A DNA stretch of 64,000 nucleotides from Blautia wexlerae (GCF_013300825.1 NZ_JAAIMY010000008.1:46568-110567), one strand, 5' to 3'. Positions 45,687-55,191 are shown, counted from the first letter of the stretch. The notes: generated by a model from the sequence alone, not told the origin. A program made the numbers and translations.

Positions 45687-46313
45687 CTACTGATGCTTCA
45701 GATTCAACCCCTGCTGTTTTGCAAGTGAAGTGATAATCTCAATACAGTTATCGTATCCAAGGGTTCCGGTATCCAGACACAGGTCATAATCGTGATAAGT
45801 GCCAAGCTCATGTTTTGTATAGGTTTTGAAATAGGTTTCACGCAGGTTGTCCATTTTGGTGAGATATTTCCTGGGATCTTCCTTTCCGTTTAAGCCTAAT
45901 TTCTGAATATGTTCTGTGCGGAGATTCACATCTGCATGAAGGAAAATATCCAGACTGGGAATACCGGCATTTCGCAGGATAAGATTGGAACAGCGGCCGA
46001 TAATAATACAGTCCTGTTCTGCTGCGAACTGAAGGATCAGCTCTTTCTGAGCCTGGTAAATAGCATCATGGGAACTGAAATAACCTGCAGAGTTATTCAG
46101 AATGTTGTCCAGAAGTCTGGCGCTGCGGCTCAGATTTTCACCCTCACGATCAATATCCTCCTGGGAATATCCGCTTCTGGCAGCAGCCTGTTTTGCAAAA
46201 TCCCGATCGTAATATGGGATACCAAGCCTTTCTGAAACTACTCTTGCAATACTGTGTCCCCCGGCACCAAACTCCCGGCTGATTGTGATGACAGGGTATT
46301 TTCTTTCGGACAT
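45687..46313 (-). CDS. Cytidylate kinase-like family protein
   Basis: 208 residues from ATG 46313; GGAGGT lies 7 nt upstream, which rules against the longer start. P-loop-like SREFGAGGHSIARVVSERLGIPYYDR and IIIGRCSNLIL match the cytidylate-kinase-like family (Cytidylate_kin2), common in Lachnospiraceae and distinct from housekeeping Cmk. The loop lacks the usual GKS/T, having GGHS instead. The true phosphoryl acceptor is unknown. It is transcribed away from the TAXI-TRAP operon. Confidence 0.82.
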   Translation of the reverse strand: MSERKYPVITISREFGAGGHSIARVVSERLGIPYYDRDFAKQAAARSGYSQEDIDREGENLSRSARLLDNILNNSAGYFSSHDAIYQAQKELILQFAAEQDCIIIGRCSNLILRNAGIPSLDIFLHADVNLRTEHIQKLGLNGKEDPRKYLTKMDNLRETYFKTYTKHELGTYHDYDLCLDTGTLGYDNCIEIITSLAKQQGLNLKHQ

Positions 46314-46422
46314 AATAGATACCTCCATTGGGTTGTTATTTATTTTGTTATCCATGTTTTTCCTTTATTGTAACGTTTTTTGTAAGATTATTCAATAAAG
46401 ATTATCATTTTTTGAAAAAATA

Positions 46423-46431
46423 TGTTATAAT
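46423..46431 (+). promoter_or_regulatory. TAXI-TRAP operon promoter (extended -10)
   Basis: TGTTATAAT with no good -35 at 17 nt. It lies in the gap between divergent genes. Confidence 0.55.
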
Positions 46432-46464
46432 TCAAAATATTATGTACCTGAAGGAGATGGATTT

Positions 46465-47466
46465 ATGAGAAACAAAGAGCTTTTCAGAGGCAGGAGAAAA
46501 GCTGGCAGGATTGTTGGCCTTGTTTTGACTCTTGCACTTGCAGTCAGCCTTCTGAGTGGCTGCGGACAAAGTAAAGAACGTCTGACGTTCGGTACCGGCG
46601 GTACGGCGGGAACGTATTATTCCTACGGTGGTGTACTGGCCCAGTATATTACCAATAATACAAATGTAAAGGTTACAGCAGTTTCTACAGGTGGTTCCAA
46701 AGCGAACCTGCAGTCAGTACAGGACGGAGATTTCCAGCTTGGATTTGTCCAGTCAGATGTAATGGCCTATGCATGGGACGGCGTAAGAGCATTTGAACAG
46801 GACGGTGCAACCCATGATTTCAGGACTCTGGGCGGCCTGTATGCAGAGACTGTCCAGCTGTTTACCATGGATCCTGACATTAAGACAGTGGAAGATCTGA
46901 AGGGCAAGAGCGTATCTATCGGTGCGGCAAACTCCGGTGTATATTTCAATGCTCTGGATGTTTTAAATGCAGGCGGCATTACCCTGGATGATATCCATCC
47001 CCAGTATCTGTCTTTTGAGGACAGCAAGGAATCTTTGAAGGATGGGAAAATTGATGCTGCGTTTATTGTTGCAGGTGCACCTACAACAGCTATCACAGAG
47101 CTTGCAACTACCAATGGTGTCTATATGATCAATATTGATGGCGCGATCAGGGACTCAATTTTGAGTGACTGTCCATATTATACATCCTACCAGATTCCGG
47201 CAGGAACCTATCCGGGACAGGATGAGCCTGTAGAAACCATCACAGTCAAGGCGACGATCGTAGTGTCCGAATCTCTGGATGAGGATACAGTTTATGATAT
47301 GACTGCGGCAATTTTTGACCATGCAGACGAGATTTCTGCTGAGAATGCAAAAGGAGCGGAGCTTTCTCTGGAAAACGCTACTTCCGGTATGACCATTCCT
47401 TTCCATAAGGGTGCGGCGCGTTATTATGCAGAGCATGGAATTACAGTGGATACGAAAGGGGAATAG
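46465..47466 (+). CDS. TAXI family TRAP transporter solute receptor (lipoprotein)
   Basis: 333 residues. A lipoprotein signal with lipobox LLSGC gives Cys33 as the anchored first residue. FGTGGTAGTYYSYGGVLAQYI and VSTGGSKANLQSVQDGDFQLGFVQSD are typical TAXI ligand-binding signatures. It captures a small carboxylate (glutamate or 2-oxoglutarate in known cases) outside the membrane for the permease 6 nt downstream. Its place next to the 5-oxoprolinase cluster suggests glutamate-related uptake; this is inference. Confidence 0.92.
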   Translation: MRNKELFRGRRKAGRIVGLVLTLALAVSLLSGCGQSKERLTFGTGGTAGTYYSYGGVLAQYITNNTNVKVTAVSTGGSKANLQSVQDGDFQLGFVQSDVMAYAWDGVRAFEQDGATHDFRTLGGLYAETVQLFTMDPDIKTVEDLKGKSVSIGAANSGVYFNALDVLNAGGITLDDIHPQYLSFEDSKESLKDGKIDAAFIVAGAPTTAITELATTNGVYMINIDGAIRDSILSDCPYYTSYQIPAGTYPGQDEPVETITVKATIVVSESLDEDTVYDMTAAIFDHADEISAENAKGAELSLENATSGMTIPFHKGAARYYAEHGITVDTKGE

Positions 47467-47471
47467 TCAGG

Positions 47472-49439
47472 ATGAAAGAAAATAAGATAAAAAAAGCAAA
47501 CACATCCCCGGAAGGGCAGGCTGGTTCTGAGAACATGAGTACAGCAGATGTAGATGCAGTAATGAAGAAATACGACCGCGAATCCAATATTCGTGTGTGG
47601 ACCGGCAAATATAAGCTGGCTGTACGCGGCCTGCTGGTTGCCTTTTCTCTGTGGTGTATCTATGTTACCTTATTTGCAACCTTCCTGGAGGAAATCCGAC
47701 TGACTTCTTTTCTGGGGCTGATCATTCTTATCGGATTTCTTACCTATCCGGCGAAAAAAGGAGATATCAGAGAAAACTACATGCCGATTGGCGATATTAT
47801 TTTTATGATCGCAGGCGCAGGTGCTTTTCTGTATTTTACTTTTTCTGCAAATCAGATCATCAATCAGGGTACCAGATTTGCCCCTTATCAGATTGTGATC
47901 GGTATTATCGGTATTGCTGCACTGATCGAGCTTACCAGACGATGCGTGGGCCTGCCGATCCTGTTTGTGGCAGGTTTTTTCCTGATCTATGCACTGGCTG
48001 TAGGGCTTACCAATCCGGCATTTTTGGGAAGAGTGAAATTCCTAGTGCGGAATCTTTTCTACACAAAAGAGGGTATTTTCTCCACACCTGTAAATGTATG
48101 CTCTAAATATATTGTGGTATTTATTATTTTCGGTGCGTTTCTGGAGAGAACAGGAATCTCCAACTTCTTTATTCAGCTGGCTAACTGCATTGCAGGAAAA
48201 TATGCAGGTGGACCGGCAAAGGTAGCGGTTATCAGTTCTGCACTCTGTGGAATGGTATCCGGTTCCTCTGTAGGTAACACAGTAACAACCGGTTCTGTTA
48301 CAATCCCGATGATGAAGGACACAGGCTACAAACCGGAATTTGCCGGAGCAGTAGAAGCTGCTTCTTCCACAGGTGGACAGATCATGCCTCCGATCATGGG
48401 AGCTGCCGCATTCCTTATGGCAGATTTTGTGGGTGTACCGTACTCCAACATTATTGTCAGGGCGATTCTGCCGGCATTGTTGTACTTTACAGGAATCTTT
48501 ATTTCTGTACATCTGGAAGCAAAGAAATTAGGGCTTTCCGGAATTCCGAAGGAAAAACTTCCGGTATTTAAGCTTCTGATCCGTAAAATCTATCTGTTAT
48601 TACCTCTGGTCATGCTGGTAATCTGGGTGTCTGGAAACTATATGACCATGCAGAAGGCTGCCAGCTATGCAATCGTTCTTTCTGTTATCGTAAGTCTTTT
48701 TGACAAAGAAAACAGAATCAGTGTTACCAAATGTATTGATGCGCTGGAAGCAGGAGGAAGAGGTGTTATCTCCGTAGCAGTAGCCTGCGGTGTTGCAGGA
48801 ATCATTTCCGGTTCCATCACCATGACAGGACTTGCCAATGACCTGATCAACGGAATCATCAGTGTTGCAAACGGAAAACTGATCATTGCACTGCTTTTGA
48901 CTATGCTGTGCTGTATCGTACTTGGTATGGGTGTACCTACCACTGCCAATTACTGTATCATGGCAGCAACCTGTGCTCCGATCCTGGTACGTATGGGAGT
49001 ACCTACACTGGCAGCTCATTTCTTTGTATTTTACTTTGGTATTGTTGCAGATATCACACCGCCGGTAGCGCTGGCTGCCTACGCAGGTTCGGCCATAGCG
49101 AAGGCCAATCCGATGAAGACTGCATTTACAGCCTCCAAGCTGGCTATCGCAGTATTTATCGTACCTTATGTATTCTGCTTCAATCCGGCAATGCTGCTGA
49201 TCGATACCACACCGCTTAAGGTTGTTCAGATCTTTATCACCTCACTGATTGGTGTGTTTGGATTGTCCTCCTCACTGGAAGGCTTCCTGTCAGTGAAAAT
49301 GTCTGTACCGGTTCGTGTCTTAATGGCAGCAGGCGGACTGATGCTGATCGATCCGTCACTGATGACTGATGTTGTGGGAATACTTCTGATCGTGGGATGC
49401 TGCGTATGGCAGACAGCGCAGAAGAAGAAAACTGCATAG
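47472..49439 (+). CDS. TRAP transporter fused permease (DctQ-DctM type, TAXI class)
   Basis: 655 residues with about 16-18 membrane helices. The first four helices form the small DctQ-like part; the rest is the DctM-type channel with SSALCGMVSGSSVGNTVTTG, AASSTGGQIMPPIMGAAAFLMA and GMGVPTTANYCIMAATCAPI. Na+-driven partner of the upstream receptor. The fused form is normal for TAXI systems. Confidence 0.94.
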   Translation: MKENKIKKANTSPEGQAGSENMSTADVDAVMKKYDRESNIRVWTGKYKLAVRGLLVAFSLWCIYVTLFATFLEEIRLTSFLGLIILIGFLTYPAKKGDIRENYMPIGDIIFMIAGAGAFLYFTFSANQIINQGTRFAPYQIVIGIIGIAALIELTRRCVGLPILFVAGFFLIYALAVGLTNPAFLGRVKFLVRNLFYTKEGIFSTPVNVCSKYIVVFIIFGAFLERTGISNFFIQLANCIAGKYAGGPAKVAVISSALCGMVSGSSVGNTVTTGSVTIPMMKDTGYKPEFAGAVEAASSTGGQIMPPIMGAAAFLMADFVGVPYSNIIVRAILPALLYFTGIFISVHLEAKKLGLSGIPKEKLPVFKLLIRKIYLLLPLVMLVIWVSGNYMTMQKAASYAIVLSVIVSLFDKENRISVTKCIDALEAGGRGVISVAVACGVAGIISGSITMTGLANDLINGIISVANGKLIIALLLTMLCCIVLGMGVPTTANYCIMAATCAPILVRMGVPTLAAHFFVFYFGIVADITPPVALAAYAGSAIAKANPMKTAFTASKLAIAVFIVPYVFCFNPAMLLIDTTPLKVVQIFITSLIGVFGLSSSLEGFLSVKMSVPVRVLMAAGGLMLIDPSLMTDVVGILLIVGCCVWQTAQKKKTA

Positions 49440-49448
49440 AGAGGAATA

Positions 49449-49497
49449 AAAAAACCGGCAAAACACCTGTCATTTGGGTGTCCTGCCGGATTTTTTT
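49449..49497. terminator. Bidirectional terminator between TRAP permease and rfbD
   Basis: CCGGCA (49455-49460) and TGCCGG (49484-49489), with an inner ACACC/GGTGT pairing, flanked by A and T runs, between convergent genes. Confidence 0.88.
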
Positions 49498-49499
49498 AT

Positions 49500-50441
49500 T
49501 TAGAAATCCAGTTCTTTCAGATACCGTCCAAGTGCATCCTGCCAGGTGGGGAGTGGTGTGAAACCATTGGCTGTCAGTTTGCTCTTATTCAGGCGGCTGT
49601 TAAATGGTCTGGCTGCTTTGGAAGCGCCATACTCTGCAGTTGTGACGGAGTTGACTGTCATGTTTTCCGGGAGATATTCCGGGTGTCCCATGGCAGCGGC
49701 CTGACGGAAGATTTCTTTTGTGAAATCATACCAGCTGATATATCCGCCCTCATTGGTTGCATGATAATAACCGTATTTTTCAGTTTCGATCATATCTACC
49801 AGAAGTCTTGCCAGGTCATAGGTATAAGTAGGTGTACCGATCTGGTCATTGACTACGGAGAGAGTATCATGAGTTTTTCCGAGGTTGATCATGGTTTTGA
49901 TAAAGTTCTTGCCGTTTTTGCCGAATACCCATGCAATACGGACGATAAAGAACTTATCAACTGTGCCGGATACGGCAAGTTCACCGTCCAGCTTTGTCTG
50001 TCCATAGACATTTAATGGTTTATAGTCCTTGCAGTCAGGCTCCCATGGGGTGGTTCCCTGGCCATCGAATACATAGTCAGTGGACAGATACAGCATTTTG
50101 ATGTCAAGCTCTTTGCACACATCAGCAATATTCTGAGTTCCGGTTACATTTACCAGACGGACCTTCGGCTGATTTTCTTCATCTTCGGCAGCATCTACAG
50201 CTGTCCATGCAGCACAGTGGATCACAGCATCAACATTTGCTTCTCTGATGACTTTTTCTACAGAAGTCTTGTCAGTGATATCCATCTGAACATAAGGCAT
50301 GGTTGTGACAGCAGTGCCGTCTGCGATTCCGCTGTAGGAGGGAGCAATGTCACTTCCTACACCTTCATAACCGCGTTTTGCAAGTTCGTTCATAACATCA
50401 TGTCCAAGCTGACCGCCTACACCTGTTACAAAAACTCTCAT
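49500..50441 (-). CDS. rfbD: dTDP-4-dehydrorhamnose reductase
   Basis: Last step of dTDP-L-rhamnose synthesis. 313 residues. NAD(P) site VFVTGVGGQLGHDVMNEL, YLSTDYVFDGQG, catalytic YxxxK in YGQTKLDGE, RIAWVFGKNGKNF. GGGAGGC upstream. The stop of rfbB lies 3 nt upstream, so the two are translated together. Confidence 0.94.
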   Translation of the reverse strand: MRVFVTGVGGQLGHDVMNELAKRGYEGVGSDIAPSYSGIADGTAVTTMPYVQMDITDKTSVEKVIREANVDAVIHCAAWTAVDAAEDEENQPKVRLVNVTGTQNIADVCKELDIKMLYLSTDYVFDGQGTTPWEPDCKDYKPLNVYGQTKLDGELAVSGTVDKFFIVRIAWVFGKNGKNFIKTMINLGKTHDTLSVVNDQIGTPTYTYDLARLLVDMIETEKYGYYHATNEGGYISWYDFTKEIFRQAAAMGHPEYLPENMTVNSVTTAEYGASKAARPFNSRLNKSKLTANGFTPLPTWQDALGRYLKELDF

Positions 50442-50444
50442 AAT

Positions 50445-51473
50445 TTATGCCTCCCCACGGTGTGCGTACATTTTTTCATAATAGTTCTGATATTCTCCGG
50501 AGATGATAGTTTCCCACCATTCCTTGTTATCCAGATACCATTTGATTGTTTTCTTGATACCGTCTGCGAATTTTGTTTCCGGTAACCAGCCAAGTTCGTT
50601 GTGAATCTTAGTCGGGTCGATTGCATAACGCATGTCATGACCTTTACGGTCTGCTACGTAGGTGATCAGGCTTTCTGGTTTGCCAAGTTCTTTGCAGATG
50701 ATCTTAACGATATCAATGTTTGTCATTTCATTGTGTCCGCCGACGTTGTAAACTTCTCCAACACGTCCTTTGTGGATGATCAGGTCGATTGCGCGGCAAT
50801 GATCTTCTACATAGAGCCAGTCACGAACGTTTTCGCCTGTTCCGTATACAGGAAGTGGTTTGTCATTTAATGCGTTGGCAATCATTAACGGAATCAGTTT
50901 CTCCGGGAAATGATATGGTCCGTAATTGTTGGAGCAGCGGCTGATGGTTACAGGCAGTCCGTAGGTTCTGTGGTAAGCCAGCACCAGAAGGTCTGCAGAA
51001 GCCTTAGAAGAGCTGTAAGGGCTGCTTGTATGGATAGGAGTTTCCTCTGTGAAGAACAAGTCAGGTCTGTCTAATGGAAGATCTCCGTAAACTTCATCAG
51101 TAGATACCTGATGATAACGCTTGATACCGTATTTGCGGCATGCATCCATGAGAACAGCAGTACCGATAATATTTGTGGTAAGGAAAACTTCCGGGTTTTC
51201 GATGGAGCGGTCAACGTGACTCTCTGCAGCGAAGTTTACAACCATATCAGGGTGTTCTTCCTCAAAAAGTTTGTAAACTGCTTCGCGGTCTGTGATGCTT
51301 TCTTTTACGAAACGGAAATTTGGGTTGTCCATGACAGGTGCAAGAGTGGAAAGGTTTCCTGCGTAGGTCAGACAGTCCAGACAGATGATGCGGTAATCCG
51401 GGTATTTTTTTAACATGTGAAAAATAAAGTTGCTTCCGATAAATCCGGCACCGCCGGTTACAATAATGTTCAT
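50445..51473 (-). CDS. rfbB: dTDP-glucose 4,6-dehydratase
   Basis: Second step of the rhamnose pathway. 342 residues. NIIVTGGAGFIGSNF, HVDRSIENP, STDEVYGDLP and the catalytic YSSSKASADLLV are diagnostic. Expressed from the minus strand after rfbA, from which it is separated by 176 nt holding a strong hairpin. Confidence 0.95.
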   Translation of the reverse strand: MNIIVTGGAGFIGSNFIFHMLKKYPDYRIICLDCLTYAGNLSTLAPVMDNPNFRFVKESITDREAVYKLFEEEHPDMVVNFAAESHVDRSIENPEVFLTTNIIGTAVLMDACRKYGIKRYHQVSTDEVYGDLPLDRPDLFFTEETPIHTSSPYSSSKASADLLVLAYHRTYGLPVTISRCSNNYGPYHFPEKLIPLMIANALNDKPLPVYGTGENVRDWLYVEDHCRAIDLIIHKGRVGEVYNVGGHNEMTNIDIVKIICKELGKPESLITYVADRKGHDMRYAIDPTKIHNELGWLPETKFADGIKKTIKWYLDNKEWWETIISGEYQNYYEKMYAHRGEA

Positions 51474-51562
51474 AGTGATTCTCCTTAAAAAATATATAAT
51501 ATGAATATCTGTAAGATTCTGTTATAGAGTCAGGCAGATAAAATTATATGCCTTGCTGCATG

Positions 51563-51610
51563 GTGGGTGATATATCAAATAACTGTTTGAAAATTTGATA
51601 TATCACTCAC
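51563..51610 (-). promoter_or_regulatory. 18-bp hairpin between rfbA and rfbB
   Basis: 51563-51580 (GTGGGTGATATATCAAAT) pairs with 51593-51610 at 17 positions plus one G-U, loop of 12 nt. There is no T run on either side, so it is better read as an mRNA-stability or attenuation element than as a plain terminator. Confidence 0.55.
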
Positions 51611-51649
51611 TTGACTGCGAATTCGGTTGTACAGGTCTAAAAGCTTCGG

Positions 51650-52546
51650 TTAGTGCAATACATCCAGATATTTACCGTCCAGAACGTCTTTTAAGTACTG
51701 ACCATACTGATTTTTCTTCAGTATTTCATAAACCTTCAGCACATCTTCCTTTGTAATCCAACCATTGAGATATGCAATCTCTTCCAGGCAACCGATTTTG
51801 CGGTGCTGGTGGCTTTCCATTGTTTTTACAAAGTTGGTGGCTTCCACAAGGCTCTCGTGTGTACCTGTATCCAGCCATGTGAATCCCTGTCCGAGAAGCT
51901 CTACGTTTAATTCGCCTTTTTCCAGATAGATGCGGTTCAGATCTGTGATCTCAAGTTCGCCTCTGGCGCTTGGTTTCAGATTTTTTGCATACTCTACGAC
52001 GCGATTGTCATAGAAGTATAAACCTGTGACACAGTAGTTGCTCTTCGGGTGCTCCGGTTTCTCTTCAATTGAGATAGCCTTGCCTTCATGGTCAAATTCT
52101 ACAATACCGAATCTCTCCGGATCATCTACATAGTATCCGAAAACAGTTGCACCCTCGCCGGATTCTGCGTTCTTTACAGCAGCTTTCAGTCTTTTCTTCA
52201 GTCCATGTCCTGCGAAGATATTATCGCCGAGAACCATGGCAACAGTATCATCACCGATAAATTCTTCGCCGATGATAAATGCCTGAGCAAGTCCGTCCGG
52301 ACTTGGCTGTACTGCATAGGTGAGATGGACACCGAACTGATGTCCGTCACCAAGAAGTTCTTCAAAACGAGGAGTATCCTGCGGAGTAGAGATGATCAGG
52401 ATATCGCGGATTCCTGCGTTCATCAGTACAGACATGGGATAGTAGATCATTGGTTTATCATAGATTGGCAGAAGCTGTTTGGATGTTACCATTGTAAGCG
52501 GATAAAGGCGTGTGCCGGAACCGCCTGCTAAAATAATACCTTTCAT
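51650..52546 (-). CDS. rfbA: Glucose-1-phosphate thymidylyltransferase
   Basis: Makes dTDP-glucose from dTTP and glucose-1-phosphate. 298 residues. Nucleotide site GGSGTRLYP (8-16), [45 protein letters not shown] in parts, [20 protein letters not shown] upstream. First gene of the rfbA-rfbB-rfbD unit; the epimerase rfbC is not in the window. Confidence 0.95.
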   Translation of the reverse strand: MKGIILAGGSGTRLYPLTMVTSKQLLPIYDKPMIYYPMSVLMNAGIRDILIISTPQDTPRFEELLGDGHQFGVHLTYAVQPSPDGLAQAFIIGEEFIGDDTVAMVLGDNIFAGHGLKKRLKAAVKNAESGEGATVFGYYVDDPERFGIVEFDHEGKAISIEEKPEHPKSNYCVTGLYFYDNRVVEYAKNLKPSARGELEITDLNRIYLEKGELNVELLGQGFTWLDTGTHESLVEATNFVKTMESHQHRKIGCLEEIAYLNGWITKEDVLKVYEILKKNQYGQYLKDVLDGKYLDVLH

Positions 52547-52706
52547 GTGTATTCTCCTTTGTTATTTGGCAGTATGCGGCCGGAGCGATATTCTGTCAGT
52601 TATCTGTGTAAATGATAAGCAAAATATCAGGCGACTGCGATACTAATTCAACGGGTTTCTGGATTGTCAGTCTGAGTTACGATATCATCCTGACTCTGAT
52701 GATTGT

Positions 52707-52734
52707 ATTATAAAAGGTGACCTTAGGTCACCTT
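52707..52734 (-). terminator. Terminator of the MerR-methyltransferase gene
   Basis: AAGGTGACC (52714-52722) and GGTCACCTT (52726-52734) with a TTA loop; on the minus strand it is followed by TTATAAT, so weakly T-rich. The perfect 9-bp palindrome could also be an operator. The 220-nt gap 52547-52766 otherwise shows no firm promoter. Confidence 0.55.
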
Positions 52735-52766
52735 CAAGTACTTTTTACAAAAAAGTTAAATTTTGG

Positions 52767-53948
52767 TTATTTTTCACAAAGAAAAATGCCGGCATCCTTG
52801 GTAATAAAGAACCCATCCTTTGTCTTTCGTGATACAAATCCCCGAAAATCTTTGTATTTGTCCAGAATATATTGATTCTGATTTCCATGGCAGGAGAGGA
52901 TATAGGAAATCAGCGGTTCTGCATCGGGGACAAGAAGGGAGTCCTTATAGCTTTCCCAGAAAATACGGGAAAAATACGGTGCCAGGATATCAGCTCCGTT
53001 TTCTCTGCCAAAACGCTCATAGAGTCTGTCTGCGGAGAGGACGATCCGGTCGTCGAAATCCCGGACCAGCCTGCTGACTTCCTGCATGTGTTTTTTTCCA
53101 TAGGTACTGCAGATCAGTTTTCCGCCCGGAGTGAGCACACGTTGAATCTCGCCGCATACAGCAGGGATATCTTCACAGTAAAAAAGCACATGGTTTGCAA
53201 TGACCAGATCAAAGCTTCTGTCTTCATGAGGAATTCTTGCACAGTCAAATGCCTCGAAGGAAAAACGGCTGTCTTTGCGTCCGATAGCACGTCTGGCATC
53301 ACGAAGCATTCCGGAGGAAAGGTCAGAAAGAGTAACGGAAACTTCACCGGGGAGACTGGAAATATTCTGTGTCCACAGAGCGCCGTCGCCGCATCCAAGT
53401 TCAAGGATACGCATCCCCGGATGAATCTGACACTGCTCATAAACCCATGGAAACCATCCCTGTTTATTCTGGGAATACAGGCTGTGCAGATTAATGCGTG
53501 AGGAAATGTTGGAGGCGTTCTGGTATTGATTTTTCATGCTTTTCTCCATGCCTGTCAGATGGATCAGGTCAAGCATCTGATTCCAGTCTATGGCATGATG
53601 GGAGCGGATCGCGTCTGTGGTATCCTGGATTGCCTTTTCAACCAGCTGCATCTGCTCGATACGGTCACGTACCAGCTTTAACTGGATGTTCAGGGAATTT
53701 TCCATAAAATGATAGTCTGAGTCGTCAATGGTCATTTCCCGGATGTCATCCAGGGAGAAACCCAGATATTTCAAAAGCAGGATCTGGGAAAGTCTTGCAA
53801 AATCCTCATCTGTATAAAAACGTGCACCGGATTCTGTTACATAGGAGGGTTTGAGGATATTCTGTTTGTCATAATAGCGGATAGTGCGGAGTGTTACATG
53901 TGCCATACGTGCAAATTCTCCGGAAGAGTAATAGCCGTCTTTTTTCAT
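52767..53948 (-). CDS. MerR-type regulator fused to a SAM-dependent methyltransferase
   Basis: 393 residues in one intact frame. Residues 1-75 are a MerR winged helix (YYSSGEFARMAHVTLRTIRYYDKQNILKP), followed by a coiled coil (about 85-115). From about 165 a class I methyltransferase begins, with ILELGCGDGALW (181-192), DLSSGMLRDARR and FDLVIANHVLFY. The usual small-molecule domain of MerR proteins is thus replaced by a methyltransferase. It might sense SAM or a methylated ligand, or modify a toxic compound and control its own transcription; none of this is shown. Monocistronic. Confidence 0.88.
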   Translation of the reverse strand: MKKDGYYSSGEFARMAHVTLRTIRYYDKQNILKPSYVTESGARFYTDEDFARLSQILLLKYLGFSLDDIREMTIDDSDYHFMENSLNIQLKLVRDRIEQMQLVEKAIQDTTDAIRSHHAIDWNQMLDLIHLTGMEKSMKNQYQNASNISSRINLHSLYSQNKQGWFPWVYEQCQIHPGMRILELGCGDGALWTQNISSLPGEVSVTLSDLSSGMLRDARRAIGRKDSRFSFEAFDCARIPHEDRSFDLVIANHVLFYCEDIPAVCGEIQRVLTPGGKLICSTYGKKHMQEVSRLVRDFDDRIVLSADRLYERFGRENGADILAPYFSRIFWESYKDSLLVPDAEPLISYILSCHGNQNQYILDKYKDFRGFVSRKTKDGFFITKDAGIFLCEK

Positions 53949-53982
53949 GGAAAACCTTCTTTAAGAAAAATAGTCTTGCCCA

Positions 53983-54019
53983 CAAATGCGAATAGAAACA
54001 GTTGTTCAGCCCGCATTTG
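53983..54019 (-). promoter_or_regulatory. Dyad in the MerR-methyltransferase leader
   Basis: CAAATGCG (53983-53990) and CGCATTTG (54012-54019). On the minus strand a possible promoter lies upstream: TTGTAG (54064-54069) and TATACT (54040-54045), 18-nt spacer. The dyad sits between promoter and start codon and may bind the regulator itself. The 375-nt gap to 54324 otherwise shows nothing clear. Confidence 0.4.
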
Positions 54020-54323
54020 CGTATTGCTGATATGTGTAGAGTATAACACAGCTGACTGGCAGGCTACAAGCATCAGGTATTACCGGATGGATAATATTAT
54101 ACTGGCTGAACTGTAAGTCTTATATGGTAATTTTTGACATTTTTTGAAGGATACTAATCCTTGTCTTTTGACAGAAATTATGGTATGTTAAATAATAACA
54201 ATCAAAACTGATTTTCATACAAATCATAATCTGGCAGTTCTGCCATATTTTTTCCAAAATACAATAAATATTAAGAGAGAACAGTAATGACAATATGAGA
54301 GGTGCAGGGACAGGAGGAGCCTG

Positions 54324-55079
54324 ATGATTAATTTATTTGATTTTACTTACTGCGGAGACTACAATCGGCAGATTCAGAATCTGGCAAGGATGGTGCCGGA
54401 GAAGTGGAGCTTTTCGGATACAGATGATAACGGAATTCTGAAAGGATATCTGGAACATACATTTAAACGCCTTTATGAAGAACAGAAGGTGTGGGAGAAA
54501 AAGAATTATGCCATATTTAATACAGGACTCTTTAATTACTATTATCAGCCGATTTATGCGTATTTTATTCCCAATCTGGTTCCGGACAGGCAGCCTTGGT
54601 TTCTGGATGGCTTTTACACAGAATACTATTTGTTAAAAGAAGGAATCACCTGTCTGCCGGAAAAGGCATGCTATGTGGAAAATCCGTCAGATCTTGTGTT
54701 TGATACAAAACTTCCGGTAATTCCACAGTACGAGCATATTTTTGGGGATGAGGAAAATGCTGCCCGTCTTCCAAAGGAAGTACGTGACAGCAGTATGAAA
54801 ATGCAGCTGTTTGACGGCGCACTGAAACAGACAAAAAGAATGCTTGAGGCAGATTATAGAACGGCAATTCCACAGTATTATAATCACTCAATCCAACTGC
54901 TGCTCCCGATCTGTCTCCGCCATCCGGGAAAACCCGATCTTGCACTGGCGTGTATGAAAACATCGGACGGAAGCAAATATCTGGGGCGTACCTGCCTGAC
55001 TCTCAGAATGGCCTATCATAATGCCAGGCTCCTTGCAAGGGTGGACCGAAGCTGGCTGATGACTTCTGTATCTGCCTGA
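54324..55079 (+). CDS. DUF3825-like protein
   Basis: 251 residues, AGGAGG nearby at 54313. No signal peptide or membrane helices. The pattern MVPEKWSF, GILKGYLEHTFKRLYEE, YAIFNTGLFNYYYQPIYAYF and the C-terminal YNHSIQLLLPICL fits DUF3825, a family with an OB-like fold found near RNA-related domains. A nucleic-acid-binding role is conceivable but unproved. It stands alone between a MerR fusion and an acyltransferase gene. Confidence 0.65.
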   Translation: MINLFDFTYCGDYNRQIQNLARMVPEKWSFSDTDDNGILKGYLEHTFKRLYEEQKVWEKKNYAIFNTGLFNYYYQPIYAYFIPNLVPDRQPWFLDGFYTEYYLLKEGITCLPEKACYVENPSDLVFDTKLPVIPQYEHIFGDEENAARLPKEVRDSSMKMQLFDGALKQTKRMLEADYRTAIPQYYNHSIQLLLPICLRHPGKPDLALACMKTSDGSKYLGRTCLTLRMAYHNARLLARVDRSWLMTSVSA

Positions 55080-55110
55080 GGTTTGACATGTGTGGTTCGC
55101 TTTGATATAT

Positions 55111-55191
55111 TATAGCAGCGAAGCGGATGATTTTATCTGTCTGACTGAAATGATGTCAGGTCAGACATTTACGGATTGTTCTGCTGCTATA
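55111..55191 (+). repeat. Intergenic repeat, copy C, bounded by TATAGCAGC ends
   Basis: TATAGCAGC (55111-55119) and GCTGCTATA (55183-55191) are perfect terminal inverted repeats. They enclose GAAGCGGATGATTTTATC and GTCTGACTGAAAT, the second half of the family seen at 20745 and 39544. Small fold-back element character. Confidence 0.55.
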
